From: Diphasiastrum complanatum | Lineage: Eukaryota; Streptophyta; Lycopodiopsida; Lycopodiales; Lycopodiaceae | DNA: 64,000 nt | Assembly: GCA_029204225.1 (NCBI GenBank) | Contig: MU831554.1 | Span: 38,501 to 102,500, forward strand | Direction: 5' to 3' | Shown: piece by piece, positions 1 to 13,150 of the stretch | How positions within the stretch are numbered: the stretch's first letter is position 1 | How the letters are laid out: each line of letters starts with the position of its first letter | Made by a program: the position numbers and the translations under genes | The notes under the pieces: generated by a model | What the model was told of the DNA's origin: nothing | The model's database searches: none | Seen by the model: only the letters and a program-made list of their open reading frames with translations

Positions 1-1254
1 CATACAGACACTTTACTTCAGAAAATTTGAGATGGGCATTGTCAACACATTGATAGTACTAACACAACAAACTCCTACAAATAAGCAATACAAAAGAATA
101 ATGTGAATGGATTACGCTGTCCTATTGTGCTTAAAATATATAGCGCCTAATGTGCTACACATGATTCTAGCCCTAAATTGCAACAATACATGAAACAACA
201 TTCATTTAAGCAAACATATGACCTATAATAGGAATAAAACCCATTCAATCAACGCAAAACACCAATAAGATACAACTTCCACATATGACATAATCGCCAG
301 ATGTAATCATGGATTACAATGCCAGCATGAGCTTCTATTGCAGTGCTGAGTGACCAAGCTACCAATTTCATTTCTTCTCAACTGAGTGGCTTAATGTTAA
401 TCACACTAACAAATCACAAGACAGGTCACTGCATATATTGCTACAATGTTAAGAAACCATTTAATACGTTTGCATCATGCTGAGACATCCATTCCCAGCA
501 AGCATGCCAGCTGTTGCTGCCAAATACACCGTGTAAGGAAACCAAACCTCAACTCCATACTGAAAGCCTTCTACTTTAAGGGCTTTTCAAGCTTCTGCAG
601 ATTAAAGAAAACAACAGGAGTTACCTCAACTGAAAAGCTATTATAAGAAACATGTAACAAAAAATGTTTTGAAGGAAACCATTTTAACACAAGAATGTCA
701 AAGTTTGTACTTTCCCCAGTACAATGCTACAAAGTTTGGCCACTACCTAGCAATGAAGCTTACAAACAGTGCATCTGAGCACTCTAGTTTGGAAATGCTG
801 AGATGGCTATCATTATCCAAGATATCCATGAGTTTGAGCTTCATGGCTACCAGGTGCCTCAAAGGGCTGCTGGGACTTGAGCGGTTTCCCCAAGACACGC
901 TTAAGTTTAACATTCATCTGACATGAGCTCACTGAAAAGCCAACTTAGAAAACATAACCAACCTAACCATTCAAACTTAGGAAAAAAAAAATCCCAACCA
1001 ACCTAAAAGCCAACTCAGAATCCGTCCCCAAAGCATTAAAGATTCCAAATTCCCTAGTTTAACCAATAACCATTCAAACATTACCTAATACGTGTTACCT
1101 AACACCTATATTATGTATACTTCTAGGGTTTGAACTTTAAAACAATAAACCAAATCCTAGATGAGTCATGAAACAAACAACAATTAAATTATAAAGGTAT
1201 GAACTCAGAACATTCAACGATCTAGATTCCAATTTAAATTTTACATAATTCATA
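1..1254. other. AT-rich sequence, no gene recognised
   Basis: I see no convincing coding region, RNA gene or mobile element here. The open frames are short, have no recognisable domain and look like chance. The sequence is A/T-rich with short poly-A stretches. Confidence 0.5.
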
Positions 1255-1465
1255 AAAATGTAATAACTCGTAAATTTACTCTCTTTCTCACACACTCCAT
1301 TGCGCTCTCACAATGAAAAGAAATAAAAAAAGAGAGGAAAACGAGACCCTCTCTGTAATCGGGTTCCATGAAGAAAACAATTCCAGGGAAATCCAGAGAT
1401 TCGAAATTTGATTCGATCAGCATCGAATCACAATTCAGTGAGAAAAAGTCTACAAAAATACACGA
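1255..1465 (+). repeat. dispersed repeat, copy 1 of 2
   Basis: This stretch matches 32625-32830 in the same orientation. Shared blocks include the ACACTCCATTG start, a run of purines, CTGTAATCGGGT, AGGGAAATCC and a GATTCGATCAGCA block. Similarity is clear but imperfect, with small indels. No coding capacity or terminal structure was recognised. It is probably a fragment of an unidentified interspersed element. Confidence 0.6.
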
Positions 1466-1789
1466 GATTGTCAAATAGTCTACAGACATACACAAGAATC
1501 GCCAACAGGTGTCTGCATGACGAACTATCAAATCAAAGACCATTGTCAAACTATCGTCCATATCGATCCGATTCGATTCGACGATCTTTCAACCCTGAGT
1601 AATGTCAGCCCTATCTTTCACAATCGGGCAAAATCTTCAACAAAATAAGATTCTATAAGATGGCGACTGTCAACAACTTGTAAATGCATTAGTTAAGCAT
1701 TCTTTTAACTGTACAGCTACCATGTATATATTCGATAGCGCATTGTTAATCAACAAATCAAGAATCGTCCGACGACTCTATGCTATTGT

Positions 1790-2207
1790 GAAATAGAGCG
1801 CTCTATTCAATCTCTCTCTCTAACTTCCATAGTATTGTTTTAGAGAGATCACGCATCTGCAAGCATTCGGACATTGTACACTCTTTCGAACTAATAATAT
1901 TCGTTCCAGGTCACACAGTTGTGTCGTGTTGCTTGCACATTCTCTGTATCGTCTGAGTCGGCCTTTTACAGACAAATAATTCGTAGATTGATCTATTTTA
2001 TGACTAATAGTGGATGTCAATTGTAATGTTCTTAATCTGATCTATTTTACCCGTTTCCGCATTGAATGATTTTGTGTGTGTCTATGGAATTAATTGCTTC
2101 GATCCTCGCGACTTCGAAGCTTGGATCAGTAGAGCTATCATCGAATTATCAAAGATAGCATAGACGTAGCTCATGCACCGAGGAGTCATTCCATTCGATT
2201 CCCAACA
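1790..2207 (+). repeat. 3' part of the 5' LTR of copia element A
   Basis: The stretch ends in CCCAACA immediately before a primer-binding site (TGGTATCAGAAC, 2208). It is followed by copia gag, so it is the end of a 5' LTR. The part at 1793-2030 recurs as an inverted copy at about 3958-4210, at roughly 85-90% identity by eye. The 5' border of the LTR could not be fixed; a TGTCAACAAC start near 1669 is possible. Confidence 0.65.
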
Positions 2208-2275
2208 TGGTATCAGAACAATAATATGATATCAGAACAGTAACTTGGTATTAGAGCATGTCGTATCAGAACATT
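2208..2275 (+). other. tandemly repeated initiator-Met primer-binding site
   Basis: TGGTATCAGAAC at 2208 is the usual plant PBS complementary to the 3' end of initiator tRNA-Met. It is followed by three degenerate copies: TGATATCAGAAC, TGGTATTAGAGC and a final CGTATCAGAAC. Together they form a short array of four PBS-like units. Only the first is in the position expected for priming. Confidence 0.6.
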
Positions 2276-2308
2276 TCTTGTTCCGATACAAAGTAGACAT
2301 TCACTAAA

Positions 2309-3956
2309 TTGTCTAGAAGTCATACAATCTATTGTCTGCATAAACCTCCTTTGAATTTCCACACGGATTCTCAATCGAAGTCTGGTCTAATGGTAGACAA
2401 GCTCGATGGATCGAATTACCATCTATGGAAATTCAAGATGAAAGTCGTGTTAATGGCCAAAGAACTTTGGGAAATAGTCTCAGGTGTCGAACTAATTCCC
2501 AATGTCAATGAGCAAGCTATTTCTAAACGGAAGCTCATGGATGGTAAAGCTTTCGCCTTAATCACCCTTAATATATCAAACACGCAGATTGGCCACATCA
2601 GACAAGCCCAATCTTCGAAAGAAGCTTGGGACATTATGAGCACACTCTACGAAGTGAGGGACGTCACTTTGAAACTGCATCTGAGGAAGAAATTTTTCTC
2701 TCTCAAAATGTCAAAAGGTGATTCTATTCATAATCACATCAATCAATTTCAAACTCTACTTGAGCAAATGGCAACAATAGGTTCAGTCATCAAAGATTTG
2801 GATGTTGTCATGACCTTATTGTCTAGCCTACTGTCCTCATATGAAAACTGGGTGATGATCATTTCGACCCACTCAGAACTTTAGCCTTCGATTTCTTCAA
2901 AATTTATAAAGAACATGCTGAGTTGCAGGCAGAAAGAAAGATCAAAGCTCTCATAACCGACAATGCCGGTGAATACATATCCAATGCATTCAAGGACTAT
3001 TGTTCAACAAATGGTATCGAACATCAATATGCCGCTTCCTATTCTCCTCGGTCCAATGGACTTGCAAAGAGAAAGAATAAAACCTTAGTCGAATCTGCCA
3101 AATGCATGATATGCATGATCACTCATGCATCATTGCCTAAATCCTTTTGGCAACATGTTGCTTCGACAACAGCTTATGTGCAGAATCGATGTATTACTAA
3201 AAGTTTATCGAACAGCAAAACTCCTTATGAAGTTTAGACTAGATCCAAACCTTCATTAAAGCATTTAAAAGTTTTCAGTTGCACTGCCTATGCTCATGTC
3301 CCTTAAGACACGAAATAAACTGGACGAGCATTCTATTAAAACTGTTTTTGTCAGCTATTCTTCTTCGAATGGCATGTATAGACTATACAATCCTATACCT
3401 GTAGAGTTTTTACTAGTAGGGATGTTACATTTCTTGAAGATCAGTTTATTAATTTGAAGGGTAAGAACTTGATTCTACTTGTTGTTCCTATCCCAAATAC
3501 TGATGAATATTGAAATACAATTTCGAATTCCTTCAACTAGCAAACCTACACAATCAAACTCAGAAGAAGAACAAGAAATTGCAACACGTGAGCAACCGAC
3601 AACCAACACAGAATCGAATTTTGCAGCCAGAAGCAGCTCCCAAAAAATCAACATGGATTCGAACTCAGCTTGTCCGATTCACTGATGAGTATGCTCACTA
3701 TCTTTTATAGGAGCCAACCACAGTCGAAGAAGCACTCACACAGGCTGATTCAGATCTTTGGAAGGAAGCTAAGGATAAAGAATACAACTTGTTGATCAAA
3801 AACAACACATGGACTGCCGCTAAGTTGCCTACAGACAGAAAGGTTATCGACTACAAATGGATCTTCAAGATCAAGTACAAAGCGGGGCAGCATTGACATA
3901 AGGAAGGCTCGACTGGTGGCAAGGGGATTCTCACAGATTCCCAATATTGACTATTA
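2309..3956 (+). pseudogene. Ty1/copia gag-pol remnant (element A)
   Basis: The first frame (2309-2884) is a copia Gag of the UBN2/DUF4219 type. It shows KLDGSNYHLWKFKM, then KEAWDIMSTLYEV and the LSSLLSSYENWV region. It is followed directly by an integrase core fragment (2923-3237) with ALITDNAGEYIS and YSPRSNGLAKRKNKTL. The protease and zinc knuckle between them are missing, so an internal deletion joined gag to integrase. The integrase C-terminal part (VFSCTAYAHV, about 3270-3300) and the start of reverse transcriptase (EEALTQADSDLWKEA to WIFKIKYKAG, about 3720-3890) follow with stops and frameshifts. The element stops abruptly near 3956, before the RT catalytic motif, where an inverted LTR begins. 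It is non-functional. Confidence 0.8.
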
Positions 3957-3957
3957 G

Positions 3958-4210
3958 TGTACAAACTGCAGCATTACAATCGACATACACTCCTAAAATA
4001 GATCAATCTACAAATTATCTATCTACAAAAGACCCGACTAAGACGATACAGAGAATTTGCAAGCAACACGACACGATTGTGTGAACTGGAACGGATATTA
4101 TTAGTCCAAAAGAGTATACAATGTCCGAATGCTTGCAGATGCGTGATCTCTCTAAAACAATACTTTGGAAGTTAGAGAGAGAGAGAGAGATCGAATAGAA
4201 CGCTCTTGGA
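3958..4210 (-). repeat. inverted copia LTR fragment
   Basis: On the minus strand this matches the LTR of element A at 1793-2030, including the AGAGAGATCACGCATCTGCA block and the GACATTGTA and GTGTCGTGTTGCTTGCA blocks. It lies directly after the broken RT of the plus-strand element. On the minus strand it is preceded by the C-terminal RT/RNase H fragment at 4211-4400. It is therefore the 3' LTR of a second, oppositely oriented copy. Confidence 0.7.
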
Positions 4211-4400
4211 TATCGGATGTATTAGTCTCTCCATAGCAAATGCAGAGGCCGATAGTAGCTCGAACATATCTGACAACTCTTAACAGAGCCTTCCAGTGGA
4301 TCATTCCATGATTAGCCATATATTGGCTCAAAGAGATGACGACGTATGCAAGATCAGGCTTGGTGGAGATCATTGCATACATGATGGGATAGAGGTTCAT
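4211..4400 (-). pseudogene. copia reverse transcriptase C-terminal fragment
   Basis: The minus-strand frame reads MYAMISTKPDLAYVVISLSQ, then WKALLRVVRYVRAT and LCICYGE. This is the typical region after the RT core of Ty1/copia polymerases (usually G.L.Y....RPDI..AV...S.....P...HW.A..R.LRYL). It is short and lacks the catalytic domain. It reads towards the inverted LTR at 3958-4210, as expected for the 3' end of an element. Confidence 0.7.
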
Positions 4401-4839
4401 TTGAATGTTGTAGTGAGTCGAGATCTATGTCATCGGCCACATGATATTCCTGCTAGGATAGAGGTTCATCCAAGTGCATCACTGGTTGAGGATATGTGCA
4501 ATGAGGCACATGCATGTGCAGATGAGATACCCGAACAGGTTAAACAAGCACAAGCCTTAGATGCTTCACAAAGACTAAAATCTTGTAGATGTAGAACAGA
4601 CATGTCCAAATGGGCAACTTTATAGCTTAATTGTGATAAAGGATAATATCACAATCATGCTAATATTTAGCTTACAAAGTCGTTAACAGTCATTGAGACA
4701 TTGGCACTCATATCTATAGAGTTGGATGGGTCACACAATGTATATCAAGAGGCACACACTACTAAAGCAAGGATAGAGTCTGTTTTAGAATCCAGATGAG
4801 ACCACACCCAGGGCCATTGTGATTTACCCATGTGCAAAT

Positions 4840-4940
4840 GAAAGGTCTACTATGGTTTTGTAGATTTTCCTTGAGCTTTTGACTCTGTACGACAATACAT
4901 GCTTATCCAAAGATTGGAAGATCTAATTGTTATGTCCTCT
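4840..4940 (+). pseudogene. LINE reverse transcriptase fragment
   Basis: Translation gives GFVDFP*AFDSVRQ and then a leucine/arginine-rich stretch. This resembles the FVDFRKAFDSV motif of non-LTR reverse transcriptases. The same motif occurs in the LINE at about 39.6 kb. It is very short, carries a stop and is certainly dead. Confidence 0.5.
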
Positions 4941-6374
4941 ACAGAACATAATTGGATTGGCCTTAGATTTGGGACACTCCTCCAAGCTAGCAAGGACATA
5001 TCTTGATCTACCTACCTTTTAATACGTACCCTTAGTGTCGACAGCTCAAGGCTATATAAGGAAGCTAAGCCTTAAGAGAGGGTTCATTCTTGGCGAAACA
5101 CTTTTAAGGAAATTACAAACTAGAGAACAACTTTGGAGATAATTTAAGTGAAGGTACGAGATGCAAACACTACGTCACAGAAGTGTGCTTTATGGTGACG
5201 GAGGTCTAGGCTGGGAGGGAAGGTCATGCATGGAGTTTATGGTTGGGTGAAGAGTTTGATAGCAAGCAACATTATGGTGAATGGCTGATTTGACGAAGTA
5301 GAATCATCCCAAGTAAGATTCGGATCTGATTTTCTTGGGTTGTTTTAGTTGGTATAAGGGCCAGCTTTGTTGTTAATGTGTAAAATTAGTTGGTCTATTG
5401 AAATATGCTTTGTAGAAGTTGGTTCTCAAAAGTTCTAGTTTTACCTATGGTTGAAATGGCGGTTCTAGTCAGTAGAATGCTGATGAATCATGAACTCCTT
5501 CCAAAAGTTTAGATTACTAGTAGTATACTTGAATTTGAGGTACGTGATGAAAGTTGACTTATTGTAAAAGATCCGCTTGTCGATTGTAGTTTTGTTTTTC
5601 TTATTCCAGAAACACCTAGAATAGCTTGTTCTCAACATCTATGTCAGATTTATTTTTTTGTCACTGAAGTTTAACAATTAGTCCACTATTGCTAATTCTA
5701 ATTCAGAAGAGTTAAGGGAGAAGCCACTATTGCAAGAAATATAGTACGCTCCAGAAACATATTTCACCACGGGAGTTTGAAGTGATCGCTTGGCAAAAAC
5801 TCTGTAGAAATCCCATTCTTTCTTTCTTAAAAAATAGACTAGTGGCAAGTATGTACAAAATATGGAAGTCTATTGTACTTGAATTAAATATTACCTCCAG
5901 AAAGCACCCAAAAGCTTGCCAGACCCAAGATCGAATCATTCTCAGCAAAACAAGGCTTTAATAAAAGCCTTAAGTTTAAAAAGTCAATGATCCTTTGTAG
6001 GTGCACATAGAACATTTCCTTCATGGAAATGTCTTTAGCTGACTTTGGGCTTTACTTGGTTTTCCCTTCACTTGTATGACAAAAGCCCTTTCAAATCTCA
6101 AAAGTCCAAAAGCTGAGGGTAGCATCATGTAGAACAGATTGTATAAAGTAATGCTCAAACTAAAATTATGTCTCGCCAGCGGTTCAAATCAACATAGTGC
6201 TACACAGGAAAAACAAAGTACACAAATAACATTCTGAATCCCAACAATCACAAATAGCATAGAAAAAGTATAAAGTAATGCTCGAGCTTTCTATAAGCTC
6301 GCCAATTGTTCAGGCACAAGTAACTACAAAAAGAAACATTAACAAGGATTAAATCTTTTCAGCTTGAGCCACAT
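4941..6374. other. intergenic region downstream of MAP70, no gene recognised
   Basis: Short open frames only and no recognisable domain. The part nearest 6374 is the 3' flank, probably including the 3' UTR, of the minus-strand MAP70 gene. Confidence 0.5.
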
Positions 6375-9300
6375 TTAAGAAGGTGTGATTGCTGACCTCC
6401 CTGACAGCAGTTGAGCAGAGCTATTTACAATTCCTTTTGAGATACTAAGTCGTCTTGCTTTGTGTTCCTGCTCTTTGTCCAACTTCATTGCTGCAACCTC
6501 TTTTTCCTTCACAGCTACTTCTCTGCGCATTTTTTTGGCTTCCACCTCCATAGCCTTCGTCAAAGTGTCCACTTTCTTTGATAGCATCTGATGTCACCAG
6601 CGTGAGTTTTTCATCGGTTTGCACATCAATCACAAGCTCTCTAAGCAGAGCAGAAAAAGGTATTACTGAATTTACAAAGACCGTGGCCATGTTCTCTTCC
6701 ATAGAATTTCAAGTTCATATCCCCAAAGAGTAGCTGTTATACCTTTCTGAATCTTTATCATCTCCCAAATCAACTACTAAAGATTTAACATTCAGGAAAA
6801 AAATACTGATCTTTTGTACGTGCAGCGGATTGATATATAGACCACTGAGACCTTTCTCATAAACTAAATGGTATTTAGACTAAAACAAGGCAACATTCTC
6901 TATGGGTTGATTGACTAAAATAACGACTACAAGATCATAGAGCGAGCCAGTGCTCTTAGGATAGATTTCTGAAAAAGCATCAAAGGAGATCCCTAAAGAT
7001 TTTGAGAACAATGTACGTGAACAGACCAAAAAAAAAGATTCAAATTTCACACCTCAATGGCATCATCCTTATCCTTGAGACTTTGATCCTTTTCGTGGCT
7101 CAATTTCCTCAACGATATCACCTCTTTTTGTAGCATATCATATAGAAAGCCTGACACCGAATCTTCTACCAACTCTGCACTTTCAGTCTTAAGATCAGAA
7201 CCATCTACAAGTGCCTTGCAGGTGTCACTATTTCTAGATAGTACAACTGGCACCTTTTTGCTTATATTAGGCTCCTCAAACCCATTCGAGTAACTTTTGC
7301 TCCTAGTACTACTACCACCATCTAATGATCTCCCACCATCAAATGACTTTGAAGACAACTTTGCATTTCTAAGGACAGAATTGCTGGAAAAGGAGGGTCT
7401 TAGTTGTGAAACTGATGAACGTTGATGAGCAAAGCCATTGGCACCTAGCTTTGGTGCTTCCTCAAATCCAGTTGACTGCCGACGAGCAGGACCATTTGAA
7501 CCAGTTCGAAGACTGTCTTCTGAAGTACTTGCTGTATTTCGCCGAGCTGATCCATTTGTACATGTTCGTAGCGTTTCTTCGAGAACTTTGATTCTTACCT
7601 GAAACTTTTCCTGCACACAATTTTCAGCATCACTTATCAATAACATGAGAATCTCAGAGAGGATTCGTGCAGCATGCTTAGACAAAAGAGTCTTACCTTC
7701 ATCTGAGATTCATTTTTGGCTGTGCGTTCGGCTGAGGCTAACTTGTCCCGCAGTTGTTGCATATCACCCTAGACACAAATCACAGACCTCTCAAAACAAG
7801 ACTACAGATGGCACAAACCAAGCATTAAGGAAACAGACCGTAATTGGGCGTTCCATTTCGGAACACAATCCAGGAAATCCCATTAGGGTTTCCCAGAATG
7901 AGCATTGAACAAAAAAAATTCCAAAAAAAACAGGATATCTGGTATTTTTTTTGTTTTCTTTTGGTGTAGAATTTTTTAGGTAGTCTGAAATTTTCTTTTG
8001 TTTTTTAGGTTTTTTTAATGTTTTAACTGTACTTTTTGGAATTTTTTTTTTAAAAATCAAACAGCATTCTGCTGCAACTGTGAAACAGAATAATCAATCA
8101 TGAAATAGTTACTCAAAAACTAGATGATACCCAATTTGAAAATAAAAATGCCCATCAGTTATTTAGAGCAGGTGCTATTTCTAGGGTTGATGATGCAGCT
8201 TGCTGTACAAGGTGTATGAACGAAATTTTCTACAATCAACCTTTGAAGAAAAGAAAAACAAGGAAAAATTAGAAGCTTTTACATAATATCACCTGCATGA
8301 ACCGCCTTTCTTCAAGCCACTGTCGCACAGGCATGACCTTATCATTTGCATCTTTCCATTCATTTGCAACAACAACTGCAACTCTGTTTGCAGTTATCTT
8401 GGCACGTGCAAGCTCTCTTTCAAGTGTCTTTTTCTCTTCCTGCAACAATTTTCATTGTCAAACTAGTTATTGCATAAATTGCTATAACAACGATCGAATT
8501 GAACTGTACTACCCATCTACCAGTAATCATGGCTAGCATCTTGAAACTCTTTAGAACAAGTTCACCCTTTGCCCCATCCCACAATTCTTTAACCTATCTT
8601 TACCATTAATTCATGCACTTGTCGCTGATGATCCCTCACAGCATTAGCCGCAGCAGCTCCAGCAAGCACTGCTTCCTCTAACTCTGCAACTGTAGTACTC
8701 AACTTTTCAACTTCAGCAATCTTCTGACGATGCATTTTATCCAGAATCTTGTTCTCTTCCTGAAATAAGCCAAAGCCCCTGCTTCAAAGAAGCGAACATG
8801 TTGCAAAGAAGCAAAGCATTCCCTTAAAAGCCAACCAAAAGAGAAATACCTACTGCAAGTAACAAAATGGATCCATCAACTGACCTGGCAAATTTCGATT
8901 TGCTTCAACAATTCCTGATTTCGATTTTGAAGATCATCTACCATGGAGGCTTTTGCCTCGGCAATTTGAACTGTCCTCTCAGCCTCTAGCAGAGCAGCTT
9001 CTTTTGACTTGGTAAGACGATCCAAAGCCCTATTATCTTCTTGCAACTTTGCAACCTGTCAAATGTGTGAAGGTTGTAAGCCTGAAAACAGACATAACAT
9101 AACGAGCATGCTTAACTGGGAACTAGGTGCAAACTGGAGCGACGTGAGCATAACTATGATTGACAACAAAAACTAAAAGCTGCATCCTGCACCTATACCC
9201 CAACGATTCAGATGACTTACCTCCTGACGTGAAAGTTTAAGCTCAGCTTCAAGAGGTGCTAGTATGGCTTCAATTGGAGGCATATCTTCATCTTTTTGTG

Positions 9301-10859
9301 CCGCATGGACCCTGCGCAAGGTTGCCTCTGCTGCAAACTGAGCAGCCAAAGATGCCTTTTTTTCATCCACAATTTTCTTCACTTCAAGGTTCTGCCAGGT
9401 AAATGACGAGTCCAGCTTCAAGCTCAAGTAGGATTTAACTGAATTGCAACCTAGAATTTAGACATGGCACATGCAAATCTACATATTCCTTGAGATGATT
9501 GGAAATGTAAATTCAAAGAGCCAACAGTTTTATTCCAGTTCATTCTATATGGTGAAGGAGAACCTTATTGTCGAGTAAAATTTCTGTTGCTTTCAGTTTC
9601 TCATAAGCCTTCTCCAGCTCCTCAGAAAGCTGAAACCAAGAATGAGTCTTCAGCTTTGAGTGACTGATCGAATCGGACTTAGTGATTGAAAAACATAACA
9701 TAAGTAAGTAGCATTGACAGACAATCTGCCAGCAACCTAATTCACAACAAACCTATACAGCTTATTTACTGGGTTCTTGATAGCAAGCTGGCACATACAA
9801 TTGCAAGGATCAGTAACATGTTGTGCCAGAATTACAGTCGCCAGGTTTAAAAGTTCATGCAACTACCTCCTCAACTGCTTTCTCTTTCAAACGCTCGGTC
9901 AATTTCAGGGCCTTGATTTCAGCTTGTGCTTCCCCCAACTCACGATCTTTATCTACGGTAGCAAAATAAACAGAATCAGAACACGTGCATTATGATGAAA
10001 TCCTAAGCATCCATTGACATAAGCTGTTCACGGACGTGTCTTGTTGACAAAAAAAACTAATCTAAAAGTTTTTATGCACTGAAAGCAAACCGAAATTCCT
10101 AAATAAGATGACCAGCATTGCGCATTGCTAGCAAGATCGAAGCAGAGAGCCACTTAAGCAATAGCAGTAAAACCTAAGAAGACTCCGTCCAGTCCAATTG
10201 CTGCCAAAAATAGGTAAATATTATGAACTACGCGAAACGTCTAAGCCGTGCAAACTCCAATCAGATTCCTTAAGAATATATAATAATGCTCATTATGTCT
10301 ATCTTGCCTTCCATTTTATGATTTTCTTCAAAATATAGCCTGATCCTTTTGCCACATATATGCTACAGTATAAGTTGCTGAGGTAAAATTTGCACACGGA
10401 CTTGGTTGTTCTCAGGAGAGTTTCTTGATTATCAAGATTCGAGTGCCCTAATATCTTTTTTGACAAGTAAACTTTACAAGAAAGTATGAATGCTGAATGC
10501 TTCCTCTGCGCTGTGCAAGAAAGGGTGAAAATATAACAGCCGAGCTTGGAGCGAAGCCTGAGTCATCAAATATTAACCCTCAAGAGAGGCCTCGGAAATT
10601 GAAAGAATACATGTACTACTGTACCTCTGACTTCGTTTTCAAGCCGGTTCAGCTCCACTTTGATGGGATCTGAGCCGTGAAGCAGATTCATAAAATCTTC
10701 AGTCTCCAGGCTTGGTCTGATTGAACTTCTGCGCTTTGACCTGGAGTCCGGCTTGGATATGGCAGCTGAATGAGATGCGCATTCCAGTACCTGTTTCCCA
10801 TTACAAGGTCCATCAAAAAAACCTTCGTCCTCATCAAAACTGCTGAACGATTCCGCCAT
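6375..10859 (-). CDS. MAP70: microtubule-associated protein 70 (MAP70 family), ten exons
   Basis: MAP70 proteins are plant-specific coiled-coil proteins that decorate cortical microtubules; Arabidopsis members act in cell elongation and secondary wall patterning. Exons in coding order are 10625-10859, 9867-9952, 9564-9629, 9221-9391, 8885-9055, 8604-8759, 8293-8439, 7697-7768, 7053-7610 and 6375-6587. All junctions are GT-AG and the frame stays open, giving 624 aa, close to the family's usual size of about 620. Family hallmarks are LLHGSDPIKVELNRLENEVR (about residues 59-78), AAQFAAEATLRRVHAAQKDE, MPPIEAILAPLEAELKL, VRQWLEERRFMQ, KSFDGG, and the C-terminal LYDMLQKEVISLRK and KDKDDAIE. The start MAESF at 10857-10859 was chosen because the frame extension upstream is short and unlike the family. 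Most of the protein is predicted coiled coil. No defect was seen. Confidence 0.94.
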
Positions 10860-13150
10860 TTTCCACTCCAACTTCCACCAACCAAAATTCACAGCTCTAC
10901 AGGAGCTTCAAGATTCGCTGCAAAACCCACCCCCAATCCAACCAAACCCAACCAAATCTGCATTTGCAGCAGCAACATCACAATGCGCAAACACGAACCG
11001 AACTGCCTCATTTCAGCTCCTTGCCATCAACCGCATTCACCAAAGATTGAACCCAAAGAAAGGTGCACACAATCTTATTATGCCGCCATTTTTCCCAACC
11101 CTTCCCTCCATCTTCCTGCTCACCATCACTGTTCCTTAATCATTCACAAACCCCCAATTCTTTCCCCGCCATTAAGCTAATTGCTCCCGATCGATCTAAC
11201 ACCATCGCTCACCGTTTTCCTCCTCCATTGCATTAACTCGCAGACAGACACGAAACTGCGATCCGAACATATGCGTCAGCGAAGCCGAAATAAAGGAGGA
11301 GGAGGAGGACGGGAGCCTCGGAATGCGAGCAAGCCAATCGCCAGTTAGATTCCTGCCACGTGGCATGACGGCCACTTGGGGCATTCTCAATGGTGCATCT
11401 CTGGAAACGTGGCGAGATCCGAAGGCCTGTGAGTGATCCAACGGTGGCGGGCTTCGAGCCGCTGGTGCGGTGAAGGATGCCAAGGGAATGAAAAGCCAGA
11501 AAGCAAGCCGGCCCGCCCTGCAAGGCCACAGACAAGAACATGAAGAGAGAGCACTTGCACTCATAAATTAAGGCAGATGAGATGGCCAATCTTTTACTCA
11601 CACGTGGCACCCAATATTCCCAACTCGGGCGTCCCCTCGACATGATCTCGGTCCAATTGAGTTCACACATCTGTCTATTTTCTTCATTAGCTTTGTCGCG
11701 ATAGCGATAGAGAATCGCGATGCTATTACAATGATGAATCTTGATTCTCTTGGGGCCGACGTGTCTTTTGTGTGTGTGTGAGTTCGGGTTGAAAATGCAT
11801 TCTTTTTTTTATTCCTTCCAGATTAGGAGACTTTCTAGACTCCAAGTGCAAGGCAAAGATGCTCAAGATCTTTAGATCACCTTGTTTTATATTCCAAATG
11901 TGGTGTGATTCTCATGAACCAGAGTAGCATGGAATCAACATTATTTACAATCCGAGCACAAGGCGACAAGATACAAAGACCACACAGCAGCAGGCCTCAC
12001 AACCCAGTTGGCGAGCTTCAATCACAACATTAGTTGTAATTATATCCTCACGTGCGCATATAAATACCCTGAACTGGGTGGGAAAGCATATATGCCAGGT
12101 TAACGTCAATCATGCTAAAAATCATTGGATGTTTCATGATCTTTTATCAAAGAGAGTGATAGGATGAAGGCATACACAATCTTATTAGTATAAAGATTAA
12201 ACTTAAACCCACTTATACACGCTTAATAGTTAAAAGGAGGAAAAGGAAAAATGTTTATTCCCTTATAAGAGGTCTAGTGCTAGCATTTGGTCCTCGTTGG
12301 TTTTGTGCATTCTTCCTTTCCTAGTCTATACTTCCTTTCCTAGTCTAACCATTGAAGGTGCAAGCTATTGTTATTAAATCATGCACATGCCTTGTTTCTC
12401 TACACACTCACCTTCCTACACTACCATTCAAGCGCAGAACCTAAGGTGCAAGCTACCATCACTAGTGTCCCCCTATCCCCACCCATCAAAATAGCTACTC
12501 CACTTTATGTGCACCTTTTGGACTTATAACAACTTTATGAATAAACGACAAATTGGATGGATGATCTTATAGGCAACTATGATTGCCATGGCACGAAGGA
12601 GCCACCTTCGGCCAAGCGTAGTGATTGCTTGGTCGGGTGCTTGAAGCTCTTGAGAGAAACCACCTTCACCAAAGGGTGGTGGATGCTTGATGAGTTCTTA
12701 TAGTTCTCTAGCACCCACAACTCTTGGATTGAGCGCAATGCCAAATGTAGTTGCCGACATGGATGTCGGAATTAAATGATGACAAGGTATGGTTCCCACT
12801 TGCACTCTAGTGGCATGGTTTCCTATACTCTCACTCTTAAGATAAGATGTAACCCCTCTTAAATTACAATTAAAAACCATGTGACAAACATTAATTTTAA
12901 TAGTTGGTTACAATGGTCAAACTTGAAATAAAGACATATAAACATAGTATAATACTTGGCTACCAACAAACAATGTATACATTAATAGTTAGTTTCCATT
13001 CTACTTTTGGGCTATACTATAATTATTAAAACACAACATTTCTTTTGTTTTGTATAGAATATTTTTTGGACTTGGGCTTTGGGTCTTTAGGTTGGTCTAA
13101 AAAGTATGTTAAAAAATTCAATGCTAAATCAAGTCATAGACGTTTGGAGA
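10860..13150. other. upstream region of MAP70, no gene recognised
   Basis: The first few hundred bases should hold the MAP70 promoter and 5' UTR on the minus strand. They are C-rich on the plus strand, and I found no clear TATA box. Overlapping open frames at 11196-11670 lie in a more GC-rich patch but have no recognisable domain. The rest is A/T-rich. Confidence 0.45.

Noticed and set aside
11196-11670. Overlapping 122- and 145-aa minus-strand frames upstream of MAP70
   Set aside because: Two frames over the same GC-rich patch, neither with a recognisable domain or exon signals.
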